Positions 35,419 to 44,697 are shown, numbered from the stretch's first letter. The stretch is 64,000 nt of DNA from Streptomyces sp. NBC_01471 (GCF_041438865.1 NZ_CP109451.1:1-64000); one strand, 5' to 3'. Notes: a model not told the origin generated them from the sequence alone. Numbers and translations are program-made.

Positions 35419-36258
35419 ATGACCGACGCGTACTCGACCCTCAAGATCTCTCTCACCAGCGGCGTGGCACACGTCGTGATCGACAACCCTCCCATCAATC
35501 TGCTCGACGCCGCCCTGATGACCGACCTGGACCGGTTCGCGGACGCCATGTCCGGCGACCACGACATCCGGGTGATCGTTTTCGACAGCGCGGACCCGGA
35601 CCTCTTCATCGCGCACGGCGACATGACGGCAGCCGACGACCCCGCGACGTTCGTCGGCCTGCCCATCGCACCCGGACAGGACCAGACCCTGAACCCGATG
35701 ATGCGGCTCCACGAACGCATCCGGTCACTGCCGCAGATCACCATCGCCAAGCTGCGCGGACTGGCGCGCGGCGGCGGTGCGGAACTGCTGTCCGCGATGG
35801 ACATGCGGTTCGCATCACTGGAGCGCGCCGGAATGGCCCAGATGGAGTGCCGGCTGGGAATCATTCCGGGCGCGGGAGGCACCGCGTACCTGCCCGGTCT
35901 CGTGGGCCGCGCCCGCGCCCTGGAGATCATCCTTGGCGGGCAGCTGATCGATGCCGCGACCGCGGAACGGATCGGCTGGGTGAACCGGGCCGTGCCGGAC
36001 GCCGAACTCGACCACGTCGTCGACGCCCTCGCCGCCCGCATCGCCGCTCTGCCGCCCGGTGTCGCCCGTGCCGCGACCGAAGCGGTCGACACCGCGGTCG
36101 AGTCGACCACTCACGGCCTGCGGAAGGCCAACGAGCTCCTCAGTGGACTCTTCAGTGAGCCCCCTGCAGCCCGTCTTGCCAAGGCTGCACTGGCCGCCGG
36201 CGCACACACCCGCGACGGAGAGCGCCGCCTTGAGGCTCTTGTCGACGACATCACCTGA
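35419..36258 (+). CDS. Enoyl-CoA hydratase/isomerase-family protein
   Basis: 279 residues with the crotonase fold: IDNPPINLLDAALMTDLD at the start, oxyanion-hole and catalytic regions ARGGGAELLSAMDMRFA and MECRLGIIPGAGGTAYL (both catalytic-type Glu present). The family hydrates or isomerises acyl-CoA thioesters; a few members are diverged. It resembles the protein at 43765-44637 in the unusual VVFDSADP..F.AHGDM segment (VIVFDSADPDLFIAHGDM here), so the two are paralogues. An HxlR gene is divergent to it. Confidence 0.88.
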   Translation: MTDAYSTLKISLTSGVAHVVIDNPPINLLDAALMTDLDRFADAMSGDHDIRVIVFDSADPDLFIAHGDMTAADDPATFVGLPIAPGQDQTLNPMMRLHERIRSLPQITIAKLRGLARGGGAELLSAMDMRFASLERAGMAQMECRLGIIPGAGGTAYLPGLVGRARALEIILGGQLIDAATAERIGWVNRAVPDAELDHVVDALAARIAALPPGVARAATEAVDTAVESTTHGLRKANELLSGLFSEPPAARLAKAALAAGAHTRDGERRLEALVDDIT

Positions 36259-36530
36259 CACTTCCTACCGTGATGCTTCAGGCGTCGCCAGCAGATGAGT
36301 CCGCATCCGAGGGTGAGGAAGGCTTCGTGGATGTCGTCGCGTGTCTCCCAGCGGATCCGCAGACGACGTAACGAGTGCAGGTGGGCGAACGCGCGCTCCA
36401 CGACCCAGCGTTGGGTGCCCAGGCCGGAACCGTGCTCGGTGCCCCGGCGGGCGATCAGCGGCTTCACGCCGAGGTCCCAGACGAGCCGACGGTACTTGTC
36501 GTGATCGTAGCCACGGTCACCACCACCATC
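36259..36530 (-). pseudogene. IS5-family transposase C-terminal fragment
   Basis: GYDHDKYRRLVWDLGVKPLI, GTEHGSGLGTQRWVVERAFA and LHSLRRLRIRWETRDDIHEA are the end of an IS5-type DDE transposase, including the catalytic Glu region (VVERAFAHL). The N-terminal part is missing and the native stop is lost, as the frame continues antisense into the enoyl-CoA hydratase. Confidence 0.8.
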
Positions 36531-36735
36531 GTCGTCCGCGAACCACTCGACCCAACCCCCGCCCAACTACTGGTCCTTCACCGCTACGCCAACGCATCCC
36601 GCGCCTGCTTCAACTTCGCCTTCGGCCCTAAACACGACGCCCATCAGCGGTGGAGCCAGGGGCGCAACCGCCTGGTCGCCGAGGGGATGAGCCGTGAGGA
36701 GGCGAACCGGACGGCACCCAAGGTCTTCACTCCGC
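36515..36735 (+). pseudogene. TnpB (IS200/IS605-type) N-terminal fragment
   Basis: REPLDPTPAQLLVLHRYANA, SRACFNFAFGPKHDAHQRWS and QGRNRLVAEGMSREEANRTA match the start of actinobacterial TnpB proteins. It stops after PKV, well before the RuvC and zinc-ribbon parts. Confidence 0.75.
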
Positions 36736-36744
36736 GTGGCTCGG

Positions 36745-36875
36745 ATGTGCAGCGGATCTTCCAGGTTCGGAGCCAGACGGCGATGGCTGCCACGGTTGCG
36801 GTGCCGAGGTGGACGTAGCGGCGTTTGTCGTAGCGAGTGGCCACCGCCCGGTGCTGTTTCAGTCGGTTGATCCCT
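36745..36875 (-). pseudogene. Second IS5-type transposase C-terminal fragment
   Basis: INRLKQHRAVATRYDKRRYV and HLGTATVAAIAVWLRT are the last residues of a different IS5-family subgroup. Only about 40 codons remain, adjoining the TnpB fragment on one side and a truncated hypothetical gene on the other. Confidence 0.7.
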
Positions 36876-36879
36876 CGCA

Positions 36880-37405
36880 AAACCGCAGCACCGAGGCGTC
36901 GTACCGTGGCCCGGTGGGGAACGTATTTGGTGGTGGGGAACAGAGTCTGTACCTGTCCAACAGCGGCACGGAGGTGTTTATCGACGTGCTGATGCTGGCG
37001 GTATCTGATCTTGCCGATGACGTGTGGGACTACCGCTTCGCGGCTCTTCTGACACTGCAGGACCAAAACATGATGGGGCGAGGAGCTGTCGGATTCGACC
37101 TGCAAGACATCGCATGGGGCGCAACTCCGCGGAGTCGGGCCCGGTCGAAGGACTTCGTGCTGCGCGCCACCGCGCTTGCGTTGAGCCGCCATCGCTGGAA
37201 CGAGCTGGGTTACGAACCTCCCTTCGCCCGTCGCTATCTGAGCCAGTTCAAAGCCATGGTCGAGGCATTTCCAACGGCCGGCGACACCCATCTCGTCGGA
37301 GCCTTCCCCGGACCGGACGAACGCGCGATGGCCTCATGCTCACAACACCGGATCCTTAGCGCGCTCCCGCACTGGGAGGGCTGCTTCCTCTGCACCACGC
37401 CATGA
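36880..37405 (+). pseudogene. Hypothetical protein, N-terminally truncated
   Basis: The last 165 codons look intact (QSLYLSNSGTEVFIDVLMLA, SKDFVLRATALALSRHRWNE, LGYEPPFARRYLSQFKAMVE) and end just before a strong hairpin at 37409. The beginning is replaced by antisense of an IS fragment. Not recognised; the size and acidic/aromatic composition would suit an immunity-type protein, but that is a guess. Confidence 0.5.
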
Positions 37406-37408
37406 CAA

Positions 37409-37439
37409 AAGCGACCCCGACTCTGGAGTCGGGTCGCTT
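37409..37439. terminator. Intrinsic terminator of truncated hypothetical gene
   Basis: AAGCGACCC-(C)-GACTC pairs with GAGTC-GGGTCGCTT: 14 bp, one bulged C, very short loop. It begins 4 bp after the stop at 37405, and the IS5-type element starts exactly at its far edge. Confidence 0.75.
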
Positions 37440-38300
37440 AGAAGTTGTCTCATTTGGTGAGTATGCGGTAGCAGATGAGGGTGCAGGCGATGCTGGTGAA
37501 GGCGAGGAAGTGGTCGGCCTTGCGTTCGTAGCGGCGGTGGAGGCGGCGGCATCCGGCGAGCCAGGACATGGTGCGTTCCACGGTCCAGCGGTGGCGGCCC
37601 AGCCGTTGCGAGGACTCGACTCCCTTGCGGGCGATGCGGTGGGTGATGCCGCGCTCGCGTAACCATCGCCGCAGGTGGGCGTAGTCGTAGCCCTTGTCGG
37701 CGTGAAGTTTGCCGGGCTTACGCCGTCGCCGGCCGCAGCGCGAGCGGATCGGCGGGATGCCCTTCACGAGTGGGATCAGGGCCTGGCTGTCGTGCAGGTT
37801 GGCTCCGGAAATGCCGACGGATATGGGCAGACCCGGCCGTTCCGTGATCAGGTGGATCTTCGAGCCGTACTTGCCCCGGTCGACAGGATTCGGACCCGCC
37901 AGATCCCCCTTTTCAGGGCCCTCATGTTCACCGAGTCGATCGCGCAACGCGACCAGTCCAACTCGCCGCGCGCACCGAGTTCGTCGAGGACCAGGCGGTG
38001 GAGCTTGGCCCACACCCTGGCCTTCGACCACTCCGAGAACCGCCGGTGGGCAGTCGCTCCGGACGGGCCGAACGACGCCGAAGGCAACTGCTGCCAGGCA
38101 CAACCCGACGTGGCCACGAAGACGATCGCGGCCAGCACTTCCCGGTCGCCGTGCCGACGCCGACCACCGCCCTGCGGCCGCGACGGCGCCTCCGGCACCA
38201 CCCGCTGGAACAACCCCCACAACTCGTCCGGCACCAGCCGCTCAACGATCCCCACCATGACTCACAGAATACCGAGTCACCCCAATGAGATGACTTCTTA
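37439..38300 (-). mobile_element. IS5-family element (IS427-like)
   Basis: About 862 bp. Ends AGAAGTTGTCTCATTTGG (37440-37457) and, inverted, AGAAGTCATCTCATTGGG (38282-38299) match at 15 of 18. Both are flanked by TTA, consistent with a TA target duplication. Complete except that its transposase needs a frameshift. Confidence 0.8.
37450..38258 (-). CDS. IS5-family transposase, two frames joined by -1 frameshift
   Basis: Frame A (38258 down to about 37900): LVPDELWGLFQRVVPEAPSR, IVFVATSGCAWQQLPSASFG, ELDWSRCAIDSVNMRALKRG. Frame B: DLAGPNPVDRGKYGSKIHLI, KLHADKGYDYAHLRRWLRER, RWTVERTMSWLAGCRRLHRR. The three acidic residues (CAID, HADKGYD, VERT) are all present. The frames overlap at AAAAGGGGG (about 37899-37907), a slippery run at which a -1 shift restores the whole protein, as expected for programmed frameshifting in the IS427 group. 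I list one CDS on that basis. Confidence 0.75.
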
Positions 38301-38366
38301 GGCTGGGCCCTCGGGCGTCTCACCCTTCGGTGTGAACGGGCTCGGCAGCAGGTTGCCGTCCAGCTT

Positions 38367-38700
38367 TCACCGACTCCTTGCCGCCTTCACCTTCGACAGG
38401 TTCACGTGGCTGAGGTCGACCAGCCAGGAGCCGGGCAGTTTCGGGTCGAACACCGGGTTCGTGACGTGCGTCGCCTCGCCCAGGCCGACCGGGAGGCCGG
38501 GGCGGTAGCGGGCGGTCAGCGTGAGGATGTACGCGTTGCCGGTGCGGGTGAGCGCGGTGCTGGTGTCGATGTTGAGCGGCCGGAAGGAGGGCTGTTCGAG
38601 GACCGCGCAGATGAAGTGCGGGTGGTTGCCGAGCGCGGCCGTGACGGCGTCCCAGGCGTAGGCCGCCCGCTCAGCGTCGAGGTCCGGCGTCGCGGAACCA
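38367..38700 (-). pseudogene. Hypothetical protein fragment, frameshifted
   Basis: ERAAYAWDAVTAALGNHPHF, RPLNIDTSTALTRTGNAYIL and KLPGSWLVDLSHVNLSKVKA are protein-like and end at a stop at 38367. Just upstream the same family text seems to continue in another frame (GDETVWFRDA). Not recognised. Confidence 0.4.
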
Positions 38701-39216
38701 GACCGTCTCGTCGCCGGGCGCGGCTTCGCAGGGCGGCAAGCCGGCGTGCGATTGACCGGCCATATCTCCCCATCGACAGCTCGCCTCAAGCGCCCCCGTA
38801 CGAACCGGTCCACGAGCACCGACAGGTGGCGCACCGCGCAGAAGCCAAGCCGAGGCCTGTCCGGGTGTGATGCATAGGGCATGAAGGTCATCGAGCCGCT
38901 GCGTCGGCTCGGCGCGAGGGCGGGGGCGGGCGTGGCGCAGTCCGCAGGTTGCGTACCCCTCACCCATGTCGGGCAGAGACCGTGTCCGGGGCTGGGATCT
39001 CGTGGCGGAACACTGGGCCGAGATTGAACCAGCTTTCCAGAACGCGTAGTTGCGTACGTTGAGCCTCCATTAATCAATAGTACAGAAGTGATTTTTACGT
39101 GAAGGATTCGCCAAGTTTGTGTCAAGCATGGTTATATTTCGCCGCTAACGATCAAGCGCGCTGTCGCCGGGGGGCACGTCCGAAGGCGGCGTGGCGCGCT
39201 CTTGGGGAGAACCACG

Positions 39217-41913
39217 ATGAAGAACACATTGCGTGCCAGCGGCATCGCGATGCTGACCGCCGGAGCGGTCTTGCTGGCCACGCCGAACGTCGCCGTAGCG
39301 GCGGGGCAACCTGCGGCGGACGACTCGGCCAGCGCGAGAGCCGGGGAAGCTCTCTCCTCTCTCGCGGAGTCAGTGGAGGCGCTGCAGGCCCATCCGATTT
39401 CGGAGGCGGAGAGCGTCGAAGCGGCGATGACGTCCGCGAAGGTGCAGGACCGGCAAGTAGAGGTCCTGCAGATGCGGACGGAGACCGACACCGTCTACGC
39501 CAATCCGGATGGGACCCTGACGCGTCAGACCGCTGCGGGGCCCGTCCGGATGATCCAGGACGGTCGCTGGGTGGACGTGGATGTCGACCTGCGGCGGGAG
39601 TCCGATGGCGATGTGGTCGCCAAGGCACACCCGGAAGGTCTCAGGCTCGCGGGCAAGGGGGGTTCCCTGTCGCGCTCGCTGAAGGCCGCGGCGGCGGCCC
39701 CGCAGGATTCGGCAAGGGATTTGGTCTCGTTGGGCAGTGGCGCATCGCGTATCGCGGTGCAGTGGAAGGGCGAGCTGCCCACTCCCGAGCTGTCGGGAAA
39801 CACCGCGACCTATGCGAACGCCGTTCCCGGCGGTGACCTGATCGTCGAAGCGACCCGCACCGGCTTCGAGCAGTACCTGAAACTGCGCCAGGCGCCGCGG
39901 GACGGCGCCCCCCTCTCGCTTCCGATCGTTCTGCCCGACGGCATGAATGCGATAGCCAACGCCGGCGGCGGCATCGACTTCGTGGGCGATTCAGGGGAGA
40001 TCATTGCCGTCATGCCTGCCCCGACCATGTGGGACGCGCAGGTCGATCCTCGCTCCGGTGAACACACCAACCGGCGCAAGGTGGCCATGGAGGTCACCCA
40101 GTCCGGGAACGTCGCACAGCTCACGCTGCGACCCGACACGCAGTGGCTGACCGACACGGCAACCCAGTACCCCGTCACCATCGATCCCGCGACGGACGCA
40201 CTCGATGTCCTCTTCGACACGTTCGTGCAGGGCGGTGACACAACGGACCAGTCCGCGAACACCGATCTGAAGGTCGGCTGGCCAGGTGACTACGAGGGCA
40301 GCACCAAGCGCGTCGCCCGGTCGTTCCTCACCTTCCGCACGGAGAACTTCTCCGATGCCCTGGTCTCCAAGGCGTCCCTGAAGCTGTGGAACTACCACTC
40401 CTGGTCGTGCGAGAAGCGCGGCTGGGAAGTGTGGGCCTCTGGAGCAGCGGACAAGAACACTCGCTGGACCAAGCAGCCGCAGCTCCTGGAGAAGACCGCC
40501 ACCTCCACGGATACCAAGTCAGCAACCTGCAACAACGCCGGATGGGCCACCGCCGACATCACCAGGCTGGCTCAGACGTGGGCCTCGGCCAAAGCCGAGA
40601 CCGGTTCCGTCGCGCTCAAGGCCGCTGATGAGTCCGACACGTACGCCTGGAAGCGGTTCTACTCGGCCAACGCCACCAACCAGGACCAGATCCCGACGCT
40701 GGAGGTGACATACAACTACCGTCCCCTCAACGGCGCCAACCTGCAGGCAGGTGCCCCGTTCATCTCCAGCGGCGGCATCTTCAAGGTGAACACCACCACG
40801 CCGGTCCTTCGATACTCGACCGTCGACCCCAACGGCGAGGACGAGATCACCGGCACCTACGAGATCACGGACACGGCCACGGGCAAGGTCGTGGTGATGT
40901 TCAACGCCGCTCCTGCTCCCGCCAACAGCACCTCGCAGGTGACAGTCCCCGCCGGCAAGCTGACCACGGGCAAGACCTACAGCTTCCGCACCACCAGCTA
41001 CGACGGCACCCACTACGCCAACGGCTGGTCGGACCCGGTGCGCTTCACCGTGGACACTTCGTGGAAGCCTACGGCCGCCGAGAACGCGCTGGGGCTTGCG
41101 AACACCCATTCCGACGCCGCCGACATCACCGCGGCAACGTCCTCGGACTCCACCTACGCCTCCATCGCGGTGACCGAGGAGAACGTCGTCTCCGTTCCCT
41201 GGGACGGCCAGAACAACGCCATCAACGTCCAGAACGAACTGATGCCTAACAAGCTGACCATCCCCGTGGCCAGCACCAAGGGCACCCAGGTCGGCGGAAA
41301 TGTCGTCTACACCTCTTCCGGCCCCGTGGACACCGTGGTCCAGCCCACCGCCGACGGTGCCTCCCGCACCCTGGACATCCTCAAGAACAGCAGCGCCCCA
41401 CACGACTACGAAACCGACTTCACCATCCCTTCCGGGATGTCCGCCGTCACCCACGACGACGGATCCGTCTCGCTCTACGCCCTGGGCGACCAGGACGCCG
41501 AGAAGGCTCCCACCACGGACGCCGCTGGGTTCTTCGACGCCCCCTGGGCCAAGGACGCCAAGGGCAACGACATCCCCACCAGCTACAAGGTTGTCGGCAA
41601 CAAGCTGGTGCAGCACGTTGAATTCGACGCCAAGAGCGCCTTCCCCATCGTGATCGACCCCTCGTGGTGGTCGACAACCAAGAAGATCATCAAGTGCTCC
41701 GCGGCTGTTGCCGGGTTCATCTTCACTTTCACGCCGGCCGGAAGCTCCAAGCGCGTCATCACAGCCGTCAAGCTGATCAAGAAGATCGGTGTCAAGAAGG
41801 CCGCAAAGCTCATCCAGACCTACGCCAAGCGACGCAAACTGACCTCCGCCCACCGCAAGGCAGTGGCCGCCCTGCTCGGAATCCCCGCCGTCAAAAAGGC
41901 CTGCAAGTTCTGA
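39217..41913 (+). CDS. Large secreted DNRLRE-domain protein with cationic C-terminal module
   Basis: 898 residues from ATG 39217 (GGGGAG upstream). Residues 1-28 are a signal peptide (MLTAGAVLLATPNVAVAA). A prepiece like that of RHS/YD proteins follows, then a DNRLRE domain (about 325-510: LFDTFVQGGDTTDQSANTDL, VARSFLTFRTENFSDALVSK, TADITRLAQTW-like text), a fibronectin-like part (about 515-615) and a second conserved block ending FPIVIDPSWW. The last 80 residues are different: a hydrophobic stretch CSAAVAGFIFTFTPAG, then lysine-rich helices VITAVKLIKKIGVKKAAKLI and a final Cys (KKACKF). This looks like a polymorphic-toxin trunk with a small membrane-active C-terminal module. No YD repeats are present. 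A small membrane protein gene follows 14 bp downstream. Confidence 0.82.
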   Translation: MKNTLRASGIAMLTAGAVLLATPNVAVAAGQPAADDSASARAGEALSSLAESVEALQAHPISEAESVEAAMTSAKVQDRQVEVLQMRTETDTVYANPDGTLTRQTAAGPVRMIQDGRWVDVDVDLRRESDGDVVAKAHPEGLRLAGKGGSLSRSLKAAAAAPQDSARDLVSLGSGASRIAVQWKGELPTPELSGNTATYANAVPGGDLIVEATRTGFEQYLKLRQAPRDGAPLSLPIVLPDGMNAIANAGGGIDFVGDSGEIIAVMPAPTMWDAQVDPRSGEHTNRRKVAMEVTQSGNVAQLTLRPDTQWLTDTATQYPVTIDPATDALDVLFDTFVQGGDTTDQSANTDLKVGWPGDYEGSTKRVARSFLTFRTENFSDALVSKASLKLWNYHSWSCEKRGWEVWASGAADKNTRWTKQPQLLEKTATSTDTKSATCNNAGWATADITRLAQTWASAKAETGSVALKAADESDTYAWKRFYSANATNQDQIPTLEVTYNYRPLNGANLQAGAPFISSGGIFKVNTTTPVLRYSTVDPNGEDEITGTYEITDTATGKVVVMFNAAPAPANSTSQVTVPAGKLTTGKTYSFRTTSYDGTHYANGWSDPVRFTVDTSWKPTAAENALGLANTHSDAADITAATSSDSTYASIAVTEENVVSVPWDGQNNAINVQNELMPNKLTIPVASTKGTQVGGNVVYTSSGPVDTVVQPTADGASRTLDILKNSSAPHDYETDFTIPSGMSAVTHDDGSVSLYALGDQDAEKAPTTDAAGFFDAPWAKDAKGNDIPTSYKVVGNKLVQHVEFDAKSAFPIVIDPSWWSTTKKIIKCSAAVAGFIFTFTPAGSSKRVITAVKLIKKIGVKKAAKLIQTYAKRRKLTSAHRKAVAALLGIPAVKKACKF

Positions 41914-41927
41914 TTGGTAGAGCACTA

Positions 41928-42260
41928 GTGATCGCCATAGCAACCGCCGTCGCGCAGATCATCGTGATCCTGCTGCACCGCAAGCGGACCTACGCAACAG
42001 CCAGAACCACTACGACACCCTGGGCCTACATGGCCGCATGCCTGATTGCCTGCGCGGCAGGATGGCTCATCATCGGGCGACCCGCCATCGGGTGGGGAGA
42101 CCTCTTCCTCACCCTCATGTTCGGGGTACTGCTCGGCTCGGAGACCGCAAAGGCGGTCGAAGAACTCTCCACCCGCCGCTGGGCAGCCTGGACAGCGGCT
42201 TGCGTCTCCGGCATCGGCTCGGCCACCTGGCTCTCCCAGAGCCCCTGGCCCTTCACCTGA
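41928..42260 (+). CDS. Small multi-pass membrane protein, immunity candidate
   Basis: 110 residues from GTG 41928 (GGTAGAG upstream). Three to four hydrophobic segments: IAIATAVAQIIVILL (1-16), YMAACLIACAAGWLIIG (about 31-48), DLFLTLMFGVLLGSE (about 54-69) and AAWTAACVSGIGSATWL (about 84-100). No catalytic motif. It lies 14 bp after the secreted DNRLRE protein, so the two are co-transcribed. Position and topology suit an immunity protein against a membrane-active C-terminal module, but this is inference from context. Confidence 0.65.
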   Translation: MIAIATAVAQIIVILLHRKRTYATARTTTTPWAYMAACLIACAAGWLIIGRPAIGWGDLFLTLMFGVLLGSETAKAVEELSTRRWAAWTAACVSGIGSATWLSQSPWPFT

Positions 42261-42358
42261 CCCAGAGAACAACTTCCGCTACCACTTCCACTCATCTCAC
42301 CCCCAGGTGGAATGAGCATGTGTCACGCACGACGGCCAGCGACGACGGCCTCGTGAAC

Positions 42359-42392
42359 GAGGGCCCGGGACCATCAAGGCCCCCGGGCCCTC
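42359..42392. terminator. Intrinsic terminator hairpin
   Basis: GAGGGCCCGGG (42359-42369) pairs perfectly with CCCGGGCCCTC (42382-42392), 12-base loop, about 100 bp after the membrane-protein stop. It closes the two-gene unit. Confidence 0.75.
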
Positions 42393-42657
42393 ACGCACGA
42401 CCAACCTGCGCGCGGCTGTGTGCCTGTGGCTGCGCCGCTTCTACTCCTGTGCGGGGCAGGGTTTCTCTGTGCCCGGAGGCCTACAAACCCGGCACGAAGT
42501 GCGAGCACGGCTACTAGGGGTTCAGCCAAGGTGCCTGTAAAAGGGGCCATGACGTGATCTTGGACTTCTGGCTGGCCTTCTCGCCGCCCGGCCTGCTGTC
42601 ATCTACCACCGCCCGGTGTTGTCTGTCCCGGGTATGGCGGTTTCGATCTTCGGTCTA

Positions 42658-43540
42658 ACTGATCGTTTCAGAATGAAGTCTCATGTACCCCTTGGCAGTT
42701 GGGTGATGTGTCGGCAGGATCTGTTGGGTGTCTGCTGATCTTGTGTCTGATGACCTGTGGGAACGTGTGTCTCCGCTGCTGCCGGTTCGTGCGCCGCGTC
42801 GGCACCGCTACCCGGGGCGGTTGCCTGCCGATGACCGTGCTGCTCTGCGTGGGATCGTTTACGTGCTGCGCAAGAGTGTGAGCTGGCGAGACGTCCCCGC
42901 TGAGCTGGTCGGGTGCAGTGGGGTGACGGCCCGGCGTCGTCTGCGGGACTGGACCGAGGCCGGTGTGTGGCCCCGTCTGCACGAAGTCCTGCCGGCAGAA
43001 CTTCGTGGAGAGGGACTGCTGGAGATGGACGACGCGGCGATCGATGCCTCGCACGTCAGGGCCCTCAAAGGGGGGCTCACACCGGACCTTCGCCGGTTGA
43101 CCGAGCGCGGCCGGGCAGCAAGCACCACCTCATCGTCGACCGGAACGGAACTCCGATCGCTGTCTCTCTGACCAGCGGAAACCGTCACGACGTCACTCAG
43201 CTCATGCCCCTGCTGGACGCGATGCCCCGTATCCGTGGTCTGCGCGGCCGGCACCGGCCCCGGCGGCTGTTCGCCGACCGCGGCTACGACTACGACAAGT
43301 ACCGCCGTCTCATCCGAGCCCGCGGCATCACACCCAAGATCGCCCGCCGTGGAGCCCCGCATGGTTCCGGCCTGGGCAAGACCCGGTGGGTTGTCGAGCG
43401 GACCTTTGCCTGGCTCCACCAGTTCAAACGGCTCCGCATCCGCTACGAGATACGCGCCGACCTCCACCTGGGACTCCTCCAACTCGCCTGCAGCATCATC
43501 TGCTTGAGGCGACTCAGAACCTCATTCTGAAACGATCAGT
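42658..43540 (+). mobile_element. IS5-family element with perfect 19-bp ends
   Basis: 883 bp bounded by ACTGATCGTTTCAGAATGA (42658-42676) and its exact inverse at 43522-43540, both flanked by TA. Ends and length are intact, so this looks like the most recent insertion in the window. The 220 bp to its right (43541-43764) hold only a Cys-rich coding scrap of unknown origin. Confidence 0.88.
42728..43530 (+). CDS. IS5-family transposase, -1 frameshift required
   Basis: Frame A (42728 to about 43075): LVSDDLWERVSPLLPVRAPR, LRGIVYVLRKSVSWRDVPAE, DDAAIDASHVRALKGG. Frame B to 43530: GAHTGPSPVDRARPGSKHHL, IVDRNGTPIAVSLTSGNRHD, LFADRGYDYDKYRRLIRARG, RWVVERTFAWLHQFKRLRIR. The acidic triad is AAID, FADRGYD and VVERT. 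The frames meet at AAAGGGGGG (about 43068-43076), where a -1 slip gives the full-length enzyme. With perfect ends this copy is probably active. Confidence 0.82.
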
Positions 43541-43764
43541 TAGTCACCGGTGTTGAGGTTGGCGCAGTCGGTCCCGAAGGCCGGGGACAGGGGAGTCGCC
43601 GACTCCTCCCGCACTGGCGGGTACTGCTGTGGCCATGCCTGCTTACGTGGCCGCGGCGGTGAGCAGTACGGCTGCGGTCATCCTTCTGTTCGTCAGGACC
43701 CTCGGCTCTGCTCACACTGCCGCCAGCCCATCCCTGGCTCTTGGGGATATGGCATAGCTTCTGA

Positions 43765-44637
43765 TCAGAGGCTGTCGAGGATGCGCTCCAGGTCGCGTTC
43801 GCCCTCCCGGGTTTGCACGCCCGCGGCGAGCTGCTTGTGGGCCGACGCGACCATATCGTCGGTGAACAGGGAGAACAGGGCGGCGTTCTCCACGGCGTAC
43901 GCCTGGTGGGGGATTTTCGGGGTGATGGTCTCGACGGTGGCCTTGATGGCGGCGACGACCTCGGGGCGCAGTCGAGCGATCCGGCGGGCCAGCCGGTCGA
44001 CGAAGGCGTCGATCTCGTTGGCGGGGACCGCACGGTTGACCAGGCCGTAGCGTTCGGCCAGCTCGGCGTCGACCAGCTCGCTGCCGAGCAGCAGTTCCAG
44101 GGCCCGTGCCCGTGCCCGTGCCCGGCCGAGCAGACGGGCCATGTTCACCGTTCCGCCGCCGCCGGGAAGGATATCCATCACGGCCTCGGGCTGGGCCTGG
44201 CCGGATCGGCCGATCGCCGCGAACCGCATGTCGAGGTACATGAGAAACTCGTTGCCGGCGCCCCGGGCGAAGCCGGCGATCTTGCCGATGGTGACCTGCG
44301 GCAGGCTGCGCACCTCGTCGCTCACGGCCTCCAGGATGTTCATGCCGTCCGGGACGGGCACGTCCGGCGCGGCGGCGATCGCGGCGGCTGTGGCGGCGGG
44401 CAGCGCTTCCGGGTCGGTGAGGTAGGCCATGTCGCCGTGCGCGCTGAAGAACTCCGGGTCGGCGCTGTCGAACACTACGACGCGGACGCCGGTGTCGTGG
44501 CGCACCCGGTTGACGAAGCCGCGCAGTGACGGCAGCAGGACTCCGTCCATCAGGTTCAGCGGCGGGTGGTCGAGGGTGACGGTTGCGACACCGTTGTCCA
44601 CCGTGATCCGCAGACCGGTCAGGTCGTCGTAGGGCAT
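43765..44637 (-). CDS. Enoyl-CoA hydratase/isomerase-family protein
   Basis: 290 residues, crotonase fold: LDHPPLNLMDGVLLPSLRG, VVVFDSADPEFFSAHGDMAY, FARGAGNEFLMYLDMRFAAI and PEAVMDILPGGGGTVNMARL. Both catalytic-type Glu are present (GNEF, PEAV). A short RARARARAL run reflects a GTGCCC triplication in the DNA at about 44104. Paralogous to the protein at 35419. It is divergent from a TetR gene at 44713. Confidence 0.87.
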   Translation of the reverse strand: MPYDDLTGLRITVDNGVATVTLDHPPLNLMDGVLLPSLRGFVNRVRHDTGVRVVVFDSADPEFFSAHGDMAYLTDPEALPAATAAAIAAAPDVPVPDGMNILEAVSDEVRSLPQVTIGKIAGFARGAGNEFLMYLDMRFAAIGRSGQAQPEAVMDILPGGGGTVNMARLLGRARARARALELLLGSELVDAELAERYGLVNRAVPANEIDAFVDRLARRIARLRPEVVAAIKATVETITPKIPHQAYAVENAALFSLFTDDMVASAHKQLAAGVQTREGERDLERILDSL

Positions 44638-44656
44638 ATAGACGCCTTCGATAAGT

Positions 44657-44697
44657 GGGGAGCTTCCCCGTTACGGAGTATGTGGGGATGCACTCCG
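44657..44697. promoter_or_regulatory. Two inverted repeats between ECH and TetR genes
   Basis: GGGGA-GCT-TCCCC (44657-44669) and CGGAGT-N12-ACTCCG (44674-44697) lie in the 75-bp divergent promoter. These are likely operators for the TetR protein at 44713. Confidence 0.5.

Noticed and set aside
40519..41943. 474-codon minus-strand frame opposite the DNRLRE protein
   Set aside because: Val/Gly/Asp-rich antisense shadow with no domain or ribosome-binding site.
44100..44125. GTGCCC short tandem run in the enoyl-CoA hydratase as a phase-variable repeat
   Set aside because: The unit is 6 bp, so copy changes keep the frame; only residue number varies.
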